This document shows positions 11,218 to 22,252 of a stretch of DNA of 64,000 bases, in pieces (the stretch's first letter is position 1; the number at the start of each line of letters is the position of its first letter). The stretch is from Aquatica leii. Taxonomy: Eukaryota; Arthropoda; Insecta; Coleoptera; Lampyridae. The notes beneath the pieces are model-generated. The model searched no databases. It had not been told where the DNA came from and was given only the letters and a program-made list of their open reading frames with translations. The DNA lies in assembly GCA_035610365.1 (NCBI GenBank), contig CM069432.1, positions 282,418,709 to 282,482,708 on the forward strand, in the 5' to 3' direction. A program made the position numbers and the translations under genes.

Positions 11218-11401
11218 GGAGTCAAATATGACTCCAACGACAATATTTTTTCTTACGTCGCAAAACAAATAACAATTGAAAAATTTGTTATATATTATTA
11301 AACATTGTTGAAAGAAACTCAGCTAAAAAAATATTGGGACAGTTGTAAAAAAACTTAAAAACGACAACAAAAACAACACGTCTGGGGTCAAAAAAGACCC
11401 C
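11218..11401. repeat. Two palindromes near the right end of piggyBac B
   Basis: GGAGTCAAATATGACTCC (11218-11235) follows GGTTACCAAGT, matching the left-end layout, and GGGGTCAAAAAAGACCCC (11384-11401) precedes the terminal repeat. They are 18 bp long with 6- to 8-bp arms. Confidence 0.7.
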
Positions 11402-11801
11402 AATGGTAATCGGAAGGTTAAAAGATGTCTACAAACGCATGTGCTTTGTATAATTGCGTTGTGCAGAATAATTTTCATAGTGAATAAAAATAATTTAAAA
11501 CAAAGGTATTCAACCGAAAAAATGTGCACGTTATACTTAGTACTCAGCCAAAAAAAAAAACAATTAGAAATTAATATTTGTTGGAGAAATATTTGAAATG
11601 TAAACAATGTATCAACTACCTTCAGGCAATCATACGAAACAGTTGGAAAAAAAAACTCTTGAATCATACATACAACAAACATTCTCAAACATCAATTCAT
11701 GGGCGTGCCTTTCAAAATAACGGACTAACTAAATCCTGAAGACACCGTAAGATAAGAACGTAACAGAAGATCAAATACCAAAATTCCAAACGAAACGAAT
11801 A

Positions 11802-12071
11802 CCGTAAAACTGTGTAACTTGGAACACTTTTTTAGAATAAGCAGGTGCCATGTTTCCCAAAAGTAAATTATGGCGATTTTGACCAATCACTAGTTTGTAT
11901 GAGAGGTCAACCTTCCAAGAAGTGAAGTCCGTTATGCTGAATTTCGTAATCATAAGTAATTATTTAAAAAAAAGTTTGGTGTTCCAAGTTACCCTCAAAA
12001 ATGACAACTTGGAACGACTGTTTGAAATCAATGTTTGCTCCAAGTTAACGTATAGTAAGGTAACCTGGAAC
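11802..12071. repeat. Left AACTTGGAAC motif array of element C
   Basis: The motif or its inverse appears at the terminus (TAACTTGGAAC near 11815) and again near 11978, 12005, 12040 and 12062, with one or two mismatches. It is a probable transposase-binding array. Confidence 0.65.
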
Positions 12072-12386
12072 ATTATAGACACATTTTTTACCGACGTCAG
12101 TGGTACATTATATCAAAAATCTAACAAGAAAACTCCATTTTAATGCTTTTTACTCAAAGTAGGTTATATAAGTAATGTTTAATAACAAAAATACACAAAA
12201 ATAAAACTTGTACCTATTCTACAAATGCCTAATACTAACATAATAATATTTTGTTTAGACGGTAGGTATACATATCTGCGCGATTTAAACATTAACGGGT
12301 TTCTCCAAAACTAATTTTGCAGCGCCAATTCTTTTGGCAACCGTTAACGTCTGGATTATTTGCTTTTTTTCTATTGTGCATACATC

Positions 12387-14043
12387 CTATGCGTCTGGGT
12401 AGGTAAAAGTATCTTTCGATAATCTAAGACTTCGTAGAAATTTACATTCATAAGATTTGCCGTGTTCCGTTATTTTTAAAACTTCTCCCACATAATTTCG
12501 AAATTTATTGATTTTCCCTTCAAGGGGGAAAGCAACCAGTACAAAACCGCCTTCTTCAATTTCATCGTTTTGTGGTGCTTGAATCCCATTTTCATCTTCT
12601 CGCACATTATCACCTAAGTCGTTATAATCACGAAGATCACTAAAATCTTCTTCTCCGGCCGATGAGTCTGTGTCGTGAAGGGAAATGTTGGTGGTACCGA
12701 TGTCATCTGAAGATGTACTATGCGTCTCAAGCCCAGAGATGCTTGCACCCGACACAACAATAAGTCTCTGCTTCTTCCGTTCTGGGGCTTTTACCTTTCC
12801 ATACCGCATTGTCTGGAGGTGTGTCTGAAGTACAGAAGTAAGTGCAGTTTCATTTTGGCGTTCCTCCTCGATTACCCCAGGTATTCTTTTTAAAACTTGG
12901 TTTTTATTGATGGGATGAATCCCAGTTGCTCGAAAACCTGATTGTATTATGGCTGGCAAATTTTCTTTTATGGTGTCAAGAGTTTCACGCAACAAGGATG
13001 GAAATTGGCTTTTCGGAACACAACCCTTATTGGATAATTTCCACTGTAGAAGATTTTTACGCCATGCATCTTTTAAACTTCTAAATACACTAACGTCTAG
13101 TGGCTGGCATAGGTGCGTACTATTTGCAGGTAAAAGAATAAATCTTATGTTATGTTTCTGGCATTCTTTTATCACAGTCTCGGATAAATGACTGGATAAG
13201 TTGTCGCCAATTACAGCTTTCGGACCAGAGCCCAACTTTCTCATGTATGGCAAAAGCACTGATAGAAACCAGTCCTCAAATAACTTTCCATCCAACCAGC
13301 CAGATTTTGACCTGTTGTATCTTGCTCCTTTAGGCCCTCTTTCAGTCCAAGAATCGTAGATGTGCTCCGCTTTATGTATTATATACGGAGGCAGGAAAAC
13401 ACCACTGGCACTACATGCAAACATAATAGAGATACTCGATTTTGAACTATCTAAACAGCGCTCTGGATGCTTAATGCCATTTTTAACTAATACTTTCGAT
13501 CGTCCTGGGTCATCCGTTAGATTGCTTTCATCATAGTTGATGATGGCTTCTGAAGGCACATCTGTTAACGAAGTTGCTAAATTTTCAAAATAAGTAGAAA
13601 TCGTTTCGTGGGACACCTGCGCTCTATTTCTCTTTATATTTTCTGCAAATCTATTAGTGAGTTGGGGATGTCGGTTACGGAAATGCACAACCCAATCTTT
13701 TCCTGGTTTATTATCTTTAAAACGAGGCTCTGTTCGTCCAATTTCTAGTATGTAAGACTGTACAAGATTCTGTAGGTCGCGTATGGTAAAAGGAAACCCC
13801 CACTTCGCCGCTATTTGCGACCCCTCGACAATGCGATTTTCGTCCGAACTGTCGGTCTTCCATACTTATTCATTTGCAATCCTCGGGATTTGCGAGATAA
13901 TGTGCCAAGGGATATTGCATACTGTTTGGATGCCTCACGTAACGATTTTTTTTCTTTTTAATTTCATCTAGGGCTCTTTCAAGAGCATCGATTGAATATC
14001 CCGCGTATTTCCGAGCCGCGGGTGTTTTTCTAGTTCGTGGCAT
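12387..14043 (-). pseudogene. pogo-like transposase, catalytic half unbroken (element C)
   Basis: DDE/D transposase of the pogo/Tigger group. The likely start is at 14043 (MPRTRKTPAARKYAGYS). A pipsqueak helix-turn-helix (SLREASKQYAIPLGTLSRKS) follows, crossed by a frameshift near 13955, and the linker has another near 13855 (NKYGRPTV, then AAKWGFPFTIRDLQNLVQ). From about 13840 to the stop at 12387 the frame is open. The triad is complete: INYDESNLTDDPG, AVIGDNLSSH and LCQPLDVSVF. The C-terminus has an acidic serine-rich linker and a domain near residues 375-430 (GGFVLVAFPLEG ... YECKFLRSLRL) known from other pogo-like proteins; no PHD finger. Apart from the two N-terminal frameshifts the protein looks sound. 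Confidence 0.9.
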
Positions 14044-14546
14044 AGAAGATGCTAGGTTCTAAAAATAAAAGTAGGTATAAAATAAGGTAGATATCTAAGG
14101 AGTATCTAAGATTAAGAAGCAGTTACACAAATTTGACCATTTTTGTATATGGCTCGAAAACTTGGTACAATGCCTGAAAACTTAGAACGCCGTTCCAAAT
14201 TTTCATACTATGTACCAACATACAAAAATTTTATTACATCTGGCAACGCCGCTGAGTTTCAATATCAAAACATATACTAGCCTTCAGCTATACATTTATA
14301 GAATATAACCTCAATTTACTAACTATTTTGTTTTATATTTACTTACTTGTATCGGAGAAGTTTTTTCGTGCTTATTTTTTACGTTTTTCAACAATAATTT
14401 TAAAATCGCATTAAAATAATCTCTTGGGCACTGATCAAAACGCTTTTATTTTTCCCGGCACAAACGGAATGACTAATAACTTGCGTAATGCTTTTGAACT
14501 ACTATAAAAGCATTATTGCCAGTTTTTATATTAAATTTTACATAAC

Positions 14547-14596
14547 GAAGTTTCGTTCCAAGTTGTACTCCGGTTCCAAGTTACAAGGTTTTACGG
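14547..14596. repeat. Right end and motif copies of element C
   Basis: Two copies of GTTCCAAGTT lie within 50 bp of the right terminus, with weaker ones near 14165-14205, mirroring the left array. Confidence 0.65.
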
Positions 14597-15670
14597 TAAC
14601 ATAAAGTTTGAACAAACAAATAATTTTAAATGCACTGTCTTTTTCAGCCCTAGAGCAGAACTGTACAAATAAAAATCAAGTTAACTTAAGATCACGATAG
14701 TCTGTCTCAATTGATTACGAGATCCGTCCATATTGTTGTTAACCTACATCTAAAAAACTACCTAAAAATGCAACTGGACAAACATAAACAATTGTTAAAT
14801 TAACTCATAATAACCACACAAGAATTTTCCTGCAAATCGTTAACATATAAATTTCCAAGAATGTTACCGTTCATATCTTGGAATTAGCAAAAGAGAAAAT
14901 CTTAATAACTCTACATGGAAGGCAGGCCTGCAACAAAAAAAAATTGATCAATACAAAATTTATTAATTAACATACGAATATTAACAGCAAAAGATAAAAG
15001 TTCATTATTCCTAAAACGTAATAACTGATTTCAGGTTCTAAAGATGAAGCTTCTAAACAATACAAAACTGACATAAAACGAAAGCAAAAATATCTATTTG
15101 TGAACTTTGTGTTCTTATTCGAATTTAATTTAACAAATTATTTTCGTAACCTGACAAAACAAAATCGTTTTTTAGACATTTAACCAAACATAATCAGGCC
15201 AATTGCTGACTTTATGTTAAATAAACGGTACCATAACAAATCATTATCAGAAAATAAAACATTAGCAGAGGCGTAAACAGATGAATTAAGTTTTGTAAAT
15301 GTAAAAGACGAGCGTTAACACGAGCACACATTACAAAAGTGACATTCACAGAATTAAGCACTCCTAAAATCCAGTTAAAAATTTTCTCAAATTGAAAATC
15401 GACAAAAGACACAAAGATTTAAATTTCATACCCAATAAATGATCTAGTTTCATATTCAGAAAATTCAAAATATCTAAACAAAATCGCAAATACTGAAGTC
15501 GTACACAAAAAGCAATTCAAAATCACAAACAAAACTAAGCGTATCACAAAAAAATTACATTTACATACTTATAATACACAAAACCAATATAAAAACATAA
15601 ACAAAAAACCATTTAGCATCAAATATAAAACAATCAAATCAAAATTTCTTTTATCGATAGAATTTTTTCT
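14597..15670. other. AT-rich spacer
   Basis: No gene is recognised. If the site at 15671-15700 is a true primer-binding site, this stretch would be leader or interior of a minus-strand LTR fossil, but no coding motif supports that. Confidence 0.35.
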
Positions 15671-15700
15671 AGCCCCACGTTGGGTGTCAAAATGTAGCTT
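15671..15700 (-). mobile_element. LTR fossil trace: primer-binding-site-like boundary
   Basis: GCCCCACGTTGGGTGTCAAAA lies immediately before TGTAGCTTAC. Read on the minus strand this is TGACACCCAACGTGGGGC after a TACA end, the form of the LTR-to-primer-binding-site junction in many insect Ty3/gypsy-type elements. The rest of the element is too decayed to outline. Confidence 0.4.
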
Positions 15701-16404
15701 ACAATAAAATAATTATAAAAATTCACTAGGCTAACTTGCATAATTTATTAATATTAAAACACAAAATATAGAATATGAACAATGAGACATTTTACATAAA
15801 AATTTATAATTAGAACCATAGAAATTCTATCGTACTCTTAAGATTTTATTTTAGTTTGAAAACAAACTCTACAATATATGTAAAATAATATTGGTATAAA
15901 TATTGAAACTCAAAAATCCAATTAAGAAACGTGTTTACAAGAATAACCATGAAAGGCCAAGAAACTAAAAAATTGAATTTACTTCTTATTTTAGCTTAAA
16001 TTGCGCATTTAGATTCTGAGTACGATCTATACTCTGGTTCATACTAAGACGTAATATTGCGTAATTTTCGTAATGCGTATTAAAGCTGCCAAATTCCGTA
16101 TTTTTACTCTTATTGGTCTCTTATTCGTACAAATCCATAACTAGAATATCGTAAATCGTAATATACTAATATTTCCAAATCTACGCACCAAACCAAATTA
16201 ACTTAGAAACGTTATCACATTAAATAATTAATGAAAAACGGAAATCCGTCGAAGGAACATAATCGTATTAACCAAAATATTAAAAAAACCTAATCGTACG
16301 TACGTATCCAAAACAAATTTTCGTATTGAAATAAAAAATCATACGAATAAAAAATAAACTTCTTACATACCAAAAACGTAGTTGTATGAAAAATATTTAA
16401 GTAG

Positions 16405-16592
16405 AAACAAAACTTGTAGTAAGAAGAAACTAAAACGCAAATTCTAAAGGTTACATCATGCGTAAAAAACAAAAAAAAAACTTATCCCTAAAAATTGCGG
16501 GGTTTTCTTTAACTGCTAAAGCTTATAAGCACAACAAACCCGTATTAAATAACAACAAAAGCAATACGTTTTTTTGCGACCTCTGCCCAAAG
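16405..16592 (+). repeat. Diverged direct repeat, copy 2
   Basis: Matches 8855-9050 in order and orientation (TAAAACGCAA, TACATCAT, GCACAACAAAC, AACAACAAAAGCA, TTTTTTGCGA, CAAAGAT). Confidence 0.5.
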
Positions 16593-16693
16593 ATAAATTA
16601 AAAATATGCACCTTACTTTTTATTTAGTAAAAATTAAATTAAAAACCAAATTCACCATTAAATTCATTGTGAATTTTGTAAATAAATAGGAGA

Positions 16694-17062
16694 CAATATT
16701 GTACCTTGGGTCATCTTATATCTTAGGCCATCCTGATTTAACAATTTTTTTTTTACTTAATGTCCTTGAGATTCAAGTCAACATCTGACAACATTGCACA
16801 GTTTATGGAGATCACGCGACTAGTTAGGGTTATCTTTGTTGTGGTATGTTATGTGTAAATGTTCGTATGCTCAGATTTTAATTAGCAATGTAAGCAGTAT
16901 ATTTAAGTAAAATATATATTAACATTACCTGTAGACATCTTTTTATAAGTAGTGATAAGATTAAACGCTCAAGTGCATGATCAAAAAAAGTACATTGATT
17001 TTAGTAGCAACCGGTACAATCTCGTACCTTACGCCACTAATTAGTTTTGTACCTTAGGCTAG
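16694..17062 (+). repeat. Cluster of GTACCTTAGGC-like motifs
   Basis: Near-copies occur at about 16694 (TGTACCTTGGGTCAT), 16718 (ATCTTAGGCCATCC), 17027 (CGTACCTTACGCC) and 17046 (TTGTACCTTAGGC). The arrangement resembles the end arrays of the pogo-like elements in this window, but no transposase can be tied to it. Confidence 0.35.
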
Positions 17063-19339
17063 GCTCGGACTTCTTAGATGCCCAGAAGCAAAGACGGGGT
17101 AAAACATTGATTCTGTAACCGATGCCGTAAATGCTGTTTTAAATGAAAACATGGCTAGATGACCTGCTGCTTTCATTTTTACAATGTTAAGCTTGTGTGG
17201 TCATGAATTGAATGTGTAGGTTATCGACGCAAGTATAGTGTGCACTTACAGTTTAACCCTTTGTACGAGTATCCTGAAGTTTCTTTGAGCTTGCTATATT
17301 ATTTGCAACTATGTCTATCTTTCATTTTACCATTTGTAAACGGTATCTTGTGATGTGGCTGCTTTCCTTTGTAATTCTTGTATTCTTTTATCAGAAACGA
17401 CCAAAATTATACCTATTTCTTTGATATTGTTGATTGTTGTCAACAGGTTTTCCATTACTATGGTTCAGAAAACTGGTCTACATATAGACTCCCGCGGACA
17501 TTCCTTGCTTCTTTTATAAAAAAGAAACACGATATTAAATTCCTTATGAGCGGTGTGGACCTTAGGGACAGTTTGTTATGTTATAAAAACCTTGTTATGA
17601 TTTTACGCGCTGCATAAGTCTCGCCCATTGTTAAAATACGTTTAGGAGGTTGATTTGCTCATTATTTCATTTTCCGTTTTTGTTCACGTTAAGAAAAGAA
17701 AACAGCATGTATGCTAACGTAATGTTTAGTGACATTCACGTTTAAGAACCTTGAAACATCCACGTTATTAATGTATAAATCAATTTGGATTTCGATGTAT
17801 TGCATTTAAAAAATTATTGGGGTAAGAATGTACTTCTATTTTACGGCGATATTTAATTTTTCTTTTATTAGTGTCACAGCACGTTTTTTAAGAAATTGTT
17901 AACTATTAACCAATTAATTCTTTACTGGGTCCATAACTAAGACATGCACAGATACCGAAAATAAATAAGTAAATCATACTCGTTAAACTGAACCATGTCA
18001 TGTGTAATATTTGTTAGATGAGCAAATCTAATATACCGTTCTAACATTCTCCGCTGGGACAGTTAATGCCGAAGATTTAGTAACACACCTGTTATTTATC
18101 AGTTAAAAGAGTTGTAAAAACTTAGCGCTTGTTGTGTACATCAATCATTGGATGAAATATTAGCAGCTTACTTGTGGTACCATTCTATATCTATTAGTTT
18201 AATTTTTAACATTTTGGGGAAATGTTTTGGGTATGCCATTAGCGCTAATCGCATGTCAGTAAACCGTAAGTAACCTTTTTTGTATTTCATTACTTGTTTT
18301 GGTGTCGATCGTAAATATGAACGACTAGATATATGCATGTCATCGTGCGCTTTGCTTCTGACTGTGTAATTACTTTAGATTTGTAGTAGTTTAATTCTTT
18401 TTTATTCGCAAAATTGACTAATTTTAACGAATAAACCCATTACCTACGTGTACGAGGTGTTAACTTAAGAATCTGCTAATACTAACATTATTGTGTTATT
18501 GCTTGCGAACAATTGTTTGTTGTGTTTTTTTCCTGTCTATTTTTATTTTTTTTATGTTGTCGCCGCAATAAATATACTCAGTGCTATTAGACTTGTGTTG
18601 TTCGATGTGCCTACCTTAAAATATAAACTTTAAAATTGAAGCTATTTTGAATTGAGTTTATTAAATATTCGAAAAGCTTTATGAATTTAAAACATCAATG
18701 AATAATTCTATCAATTATTAAAGTTTAACTGTAGTGTTTCAATTTAAAGTAATTTTTTATACTATTTATTACCTGAGGTCATAGGTTATCAATCGAAATA
18801 AAGAAATGTTTTCAATTAAAATTTGATGCATAATCTCTGTTAAGTTTAGTTATAAATTTACAAAACATTATTCAATGTTACTCATCATCACCGTTTGAAA
18901 AGATACTTTTGTTCATTATTGTTTTTGCAAACATCCTTAAAATAATTTTTATTTACAAATTGTTAGTTTTGCCTTTTATATACTAATTTAGTGAAAAAGG
19001 TTTACCTCCTTAACTTTTCATTATATCGTGAACGGAACACATTATACGAATACCTTCTATGGTCGTCTCAGTTTTATATTTTTGACAGACAAATCTTACA
19101 ACTATAGGCATGTTGACTTGAGAGCAATTGGAAATCTTTTAAACTTCACGATGTCCTACTCGTGTGATCCAGAACCGCGGCACCTGGAGTTTTCTTTCTT
19201 CTTGCTTTGGCGCTTTTTTAATTGAATTGCGATTTGGCATATCGAAAACGGGCTGAATCCTATTAGTCCTTCCCACTCTAAAAAATTCTAAACTGCCGCT
19301 GCTTTGTGGTGATTAAATTATCGGTGAGTGATCGTACTA
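17063..19339. other. AT-rich stretch with one doubtful piggyBac-like motif
   Basis: Mostly nothing recognised. At about 17543-17585 the + strand reads FLMSGVDLRDSLLCYKN, which resembles the MGGVDLxDxLLxYR box of piggyBac transposases; the sequence before it does not match. If real, the match and the tail at 19340 could be one copy parted by 1.75 kb. Confidence 0.3.
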
Positions 19340-19791
19340 GTGCAAAGTTTACGTTTTACCGTAACAAGTTTTACATATACGAATTTTTTACTACTTGCTA
19401 GAGTTGGGGTTCGTCAGTGCTTGGCTACTGTACAAATGTGTTCATACATTAAAAAGGGAATCTCAAAACATAACTTTTCAGTCAAAATTCCGAGATGACG
19501 TCGCAAAATGTTTGTGTAATGTTCCATCTAAGAATACCTCAAAAACAAATAGACAAAGTTTTGGAACAAACAATTCAGGAAAAGAAACGTAAAGATAATG
19601 CGCAACTTATTCCTCTAAAAGATATCCGCGTAGATCAAGTTAGACATTGGCCAATCTTTGCTAAAAAGAGGATCCGAATAAAATATCCAAACTGTAAATG
19701 CTTTACAGATATAAGTTGTGAAAAATATAGTGTCACTTTGTTAATGAATAAAAATAATAATTGTTTTAAATTATTTCATAATTTAAAATAA
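19340..19791 (+). pseudogene. C-terminal part of a piggyBac transposase
   Basis: Reading across frames gives FYRNKFYIY, then RIFYYLLELGFVSAWLLYKC (the helical segment that in piggyBac proteins reads LLDLxxVNAWLLY), FRDDVAKCLCNV, and after a frameshift RVDQVRHWPIF and the cysteine-rich finger: KYPNCKCFTDISCEK, then SVTLLMNKNNNCFKLFHN. This is the C-x2-C ... C-x2-C ... NCF-x2-FH pattern of piggyBac C-termini, with one expected cysteine replaced by tyrosine. It ends at a TAA at 19789-19791. The catalytic part is missing, so this is a fragment. It abuts pogo-like transposase F, which runs the other way. Confidence 0.75.
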
Positions 19792-19853
19792 AATTGATAT
19801 TATTTGCACAACGTTGTTCTACATTTGCAACGACAATTAAGAAGAGAAGCCAG

Positions 19854-21308
19854 TCAAAAGTTGTCACATTCTTGTTCATCGCTGCTTGAGTCGCTTACTA
19901 CAGGCTTCTTTTTCTTTTTGATTTTCTCCGTTGTGGTATTGGAAGTTACAAGAATATTCATCACTTCATCAACAGAAATGCTTTTCCCTGGGGCAATATC
20001 GAGTTTCCTTTTTCTGTGTGGTGCTATATTTTCTCCTACTGCTGCTTTTATTGCTTTTTCAATATATTCATTAAAAACATCTGAAACATGCAATGGGTTA
20101 GGTTCTTCGTCAGTGCGAGAGTAGGTTGGCAATCGTTCCAAGACTTTTCTGCGCATCGAGGATATATGCCAGTTTTCATAAAACCTGACTTTAAATTTGC
20201 TTCTGCGCTTTCAGAATTTTAACCCATAGCTTATTCAATAGTGGGAAATAGATTTTTTAGTATCGTCGGCATTCTTTGTTCGTTAGGTGTAGCCTTCCAA
20301 GTATCAAGTATTTGTTACCAATAGCACTTGAAAGGCCTAAAGAAGCCAACATCCAATGGCTGAGTGAGATGCGTAGAGTTTGGAGGAAGTGCAATGAAGG
20401 CAATGCTGTTTTCTTCACAAGCTTTTAGGACCTTTAAACTTATGTGAGAACTTAGGTTGTCTTTTATAAAAACTTTCTTGCCAGGTTTCTTCTTTGAATT
20501 GGGTAAAACCAGTCTTCGAAACTAGAAGCTTCAAACCAGCTAGATTTAGAACGGTTGTAGCTGCAATTTGAAACCGCCTTCCGTCCACGTATCCCACATT
20601 TTTTATGCCTTGTAATTCAGATATGGAAGTGAGAGTTCCCCTGCAGCATTGCCGCATACCATAAGACTCACGGCCGCTTTAGTGGAATTTTTAATAGCTT
20701 CGGGATACTGGCATCCACGTTTGGTAAGAATTCTTTTCTTTCCAGAGTCATCCACCAAATTGGTCTCATCGTAATTCTAGATAGACTCTAGGGAGAACAT
20801 CCAAAGTTTTAGTATCCAGATGCTCAAAGAAAGACTTTATTGTGTGTTTGTTGACGGCTGCTCGAACCCTCTTATTATTGCTGCAAAATCTTTGAGAAAG
20901 TTTTTGACGTTCTAAAAAGCATTCGGCCCAACGCTTTTCAGGTAAGTTATTCTTGAAAGCGTCTACTTTCCTTCCACGGCTGTCCAAATACATTTTTATA
21001 ACGCACCTCAAATCAAACAGTTAGAGGTAATCCATAAATTACACATAAGTACAACGTTATCGACGAATGATTTTTCTTCTTCTGGAGAAAAAACATTTAC
21101 GACCTAGTTCATTAACACTGTTGTTACGGTGAGCTTTTAGTTTTAGAAGTATCGTACTACGTGGTATTTTGTACTTTTCCGAAGCTTCTTGTTGAGTTAG
21201 TGTGTGGTTTGTGACGACACTTAAACAGTTTTCCATGACATTAACGCTATACGGCATATACGGTCTACCACCTACTTTGCGACGTAATATTTTGTTTTGA
21301 GGAACCAT
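19854..21308 (-). pseudogene. pogo-like transposase F
   Basis: DDE/D transposase of the pogo group, a different subfamily from A but related to C. The likely start at 21308 (MVPQNKILRRKVGGRPY) leads to a pipsqueak-type helix-turn-helix (LTQQEASEKYKIPRSTI). A Tc5/CENP-B-type segment follows (FLERQKLSQRFCSNNKRVR). The triad is complete though spread over frames: NYDETNLVDDSGKKR near 20770, VFIKDNLSSHIS near 20465 and THLTQPLDVGFF near 20370. The C-terminus (19854-20156) is acidic and lysine-rich, with KIKKKKKP near the end. Several frameshifts and stops break the frame. Its termini were not found; 21309-21720 to the right holds no recognisable end. Confidence 0.85.
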
Positions 21309-21744
21309 CGTCGCCTGGAACAAAATAATTTGTGACTAAAAAATACCTATATTAACTTGCAACAAAGTGGACGAAATGCTATTTGGGTTACAACTATAGC
21401 ATAAAATTTGTTAGACGATAGTTGGGATCTAAATTTGATTTTTTAAAGTGCTGCTAGAACAAACAAAAAATGCGGATGCTTGCAAATAACTAGTTGTATA
21501 TTAAGGCACTATTACACGAAGCACTGACCAAAAATAATTCAAAAATTGGCAGAACTTACCACCTGTTGTTTACAAAGTTTGAAGATTAGAAATAACCACT
21601 TGACGTCGCTCAATTATATTTCATATATTATTTTTAAATACGTACGTTGTTTGCGGACTATAGATGTGTGGCTGGACCATTGTTGTGTGAAGTTACGGTA
21701 AATAATTATCATAACAGCACATAAACATCGTAACTACATATCAA

Positions 21745-21897
21745 AGATGTCAAGCCAAGATATTCAAGACATCTTGCAGACATCTCATTACGTCTTTAGA
21801 CATCTTCTAGACATACTGAAGTCGTCGCATGTTAACAAATTGTACATCTTGAAGACATCTTATTTAGACATCTTTAAGATATCTCCTCAGAACACGT
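21745..21897. repeat. Left AGACATCTT motif array
   Basis: At least eight copies of RGACATCTT or AAGATATC-type words occur in 150 bp (for example near 21767, 21777, 21797, 21806, 21852 and 21868). Confidence 0.65.
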
Positions 21898-22252
21898 TTA
21901 GGACAAAAAAAATTTTAGGTAAAACTCCACATGCAATAAAACACTAAATGTAAAACAATTTTTTATTGTACATCATACTTTTTTTCATAAGTGAACTTCT
22001 ATAGGAGGTTCTTTTCACGCAGTTCTTGATCAAAATTTCAGTTTCTTTTTGTGATTTGTACAACCCGGCTTGTTTAACGGAACCTGAAAATTATGTTTTT
22101 ATTTCATCTAAATTAGAGAATATGTTAGTTTGTATAATGCAGTTTTTTATATAGATTGGACGACTATTTTGTTGATTTATATGTCGAAACTATATACAAT
22201 ATCAAATTACATTTTAGCTGACATGTAAATTAGAGAAAATTAATCAATTGTA

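Larger units (their letters stand above)
9056..11417 (-). mobile_element. piggyBac transposon B with complete ends
   Basis: A TTAA at 9052-9055 precedes CCTTCGGATTACCA, and the inverse TGGTAATCGGAAGG is followed by TTAA at 11418-11421. This is the expected layout of a piggyBac insertion: inverted ends beginning CC and a duplicated TTAA target. Inside each end the GATTACCAAGTGG block is followed by an 18-bp palindrome. The 2.36-kb element carries one minus-strand transposase gene. Its well-kept ends and lack of premature stops suggest a fairly recent insertion. Confidence 0.9.
11802..14596 (-). mobile_element. pogo-like DNA transposon C with complete ends
   Basis: A TA at 11800-11801 precedes CCGTAAAACTGTGTAACTTGG, and the inverse CCAAGTTACAAGGTTTTACGG is followed by TA at 14597-14598. 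TA target duplication and such inverted ends are the rule for pogo/Tigger elements. The motif AACTTGGAAC recurs inside both ends. The single gene lies on the minus strand. The left flank (11422-11799) between this element and piggyBac B is plain AT-rich DNA. Confidence 0.9.

Noticed and set aside
19028-19225. Open frame upstream of the piggyBac tail
   Set aside because: No piggyBac block could be aligned to it.
21745-21897. Regularly repeated AGACATCTT words considered as a CRISPR-like array
   Set aside because: Spacing is irregular, the words are only about 10 bp, the arrays are mirrored at two sites, and the genome is eukaryotic.
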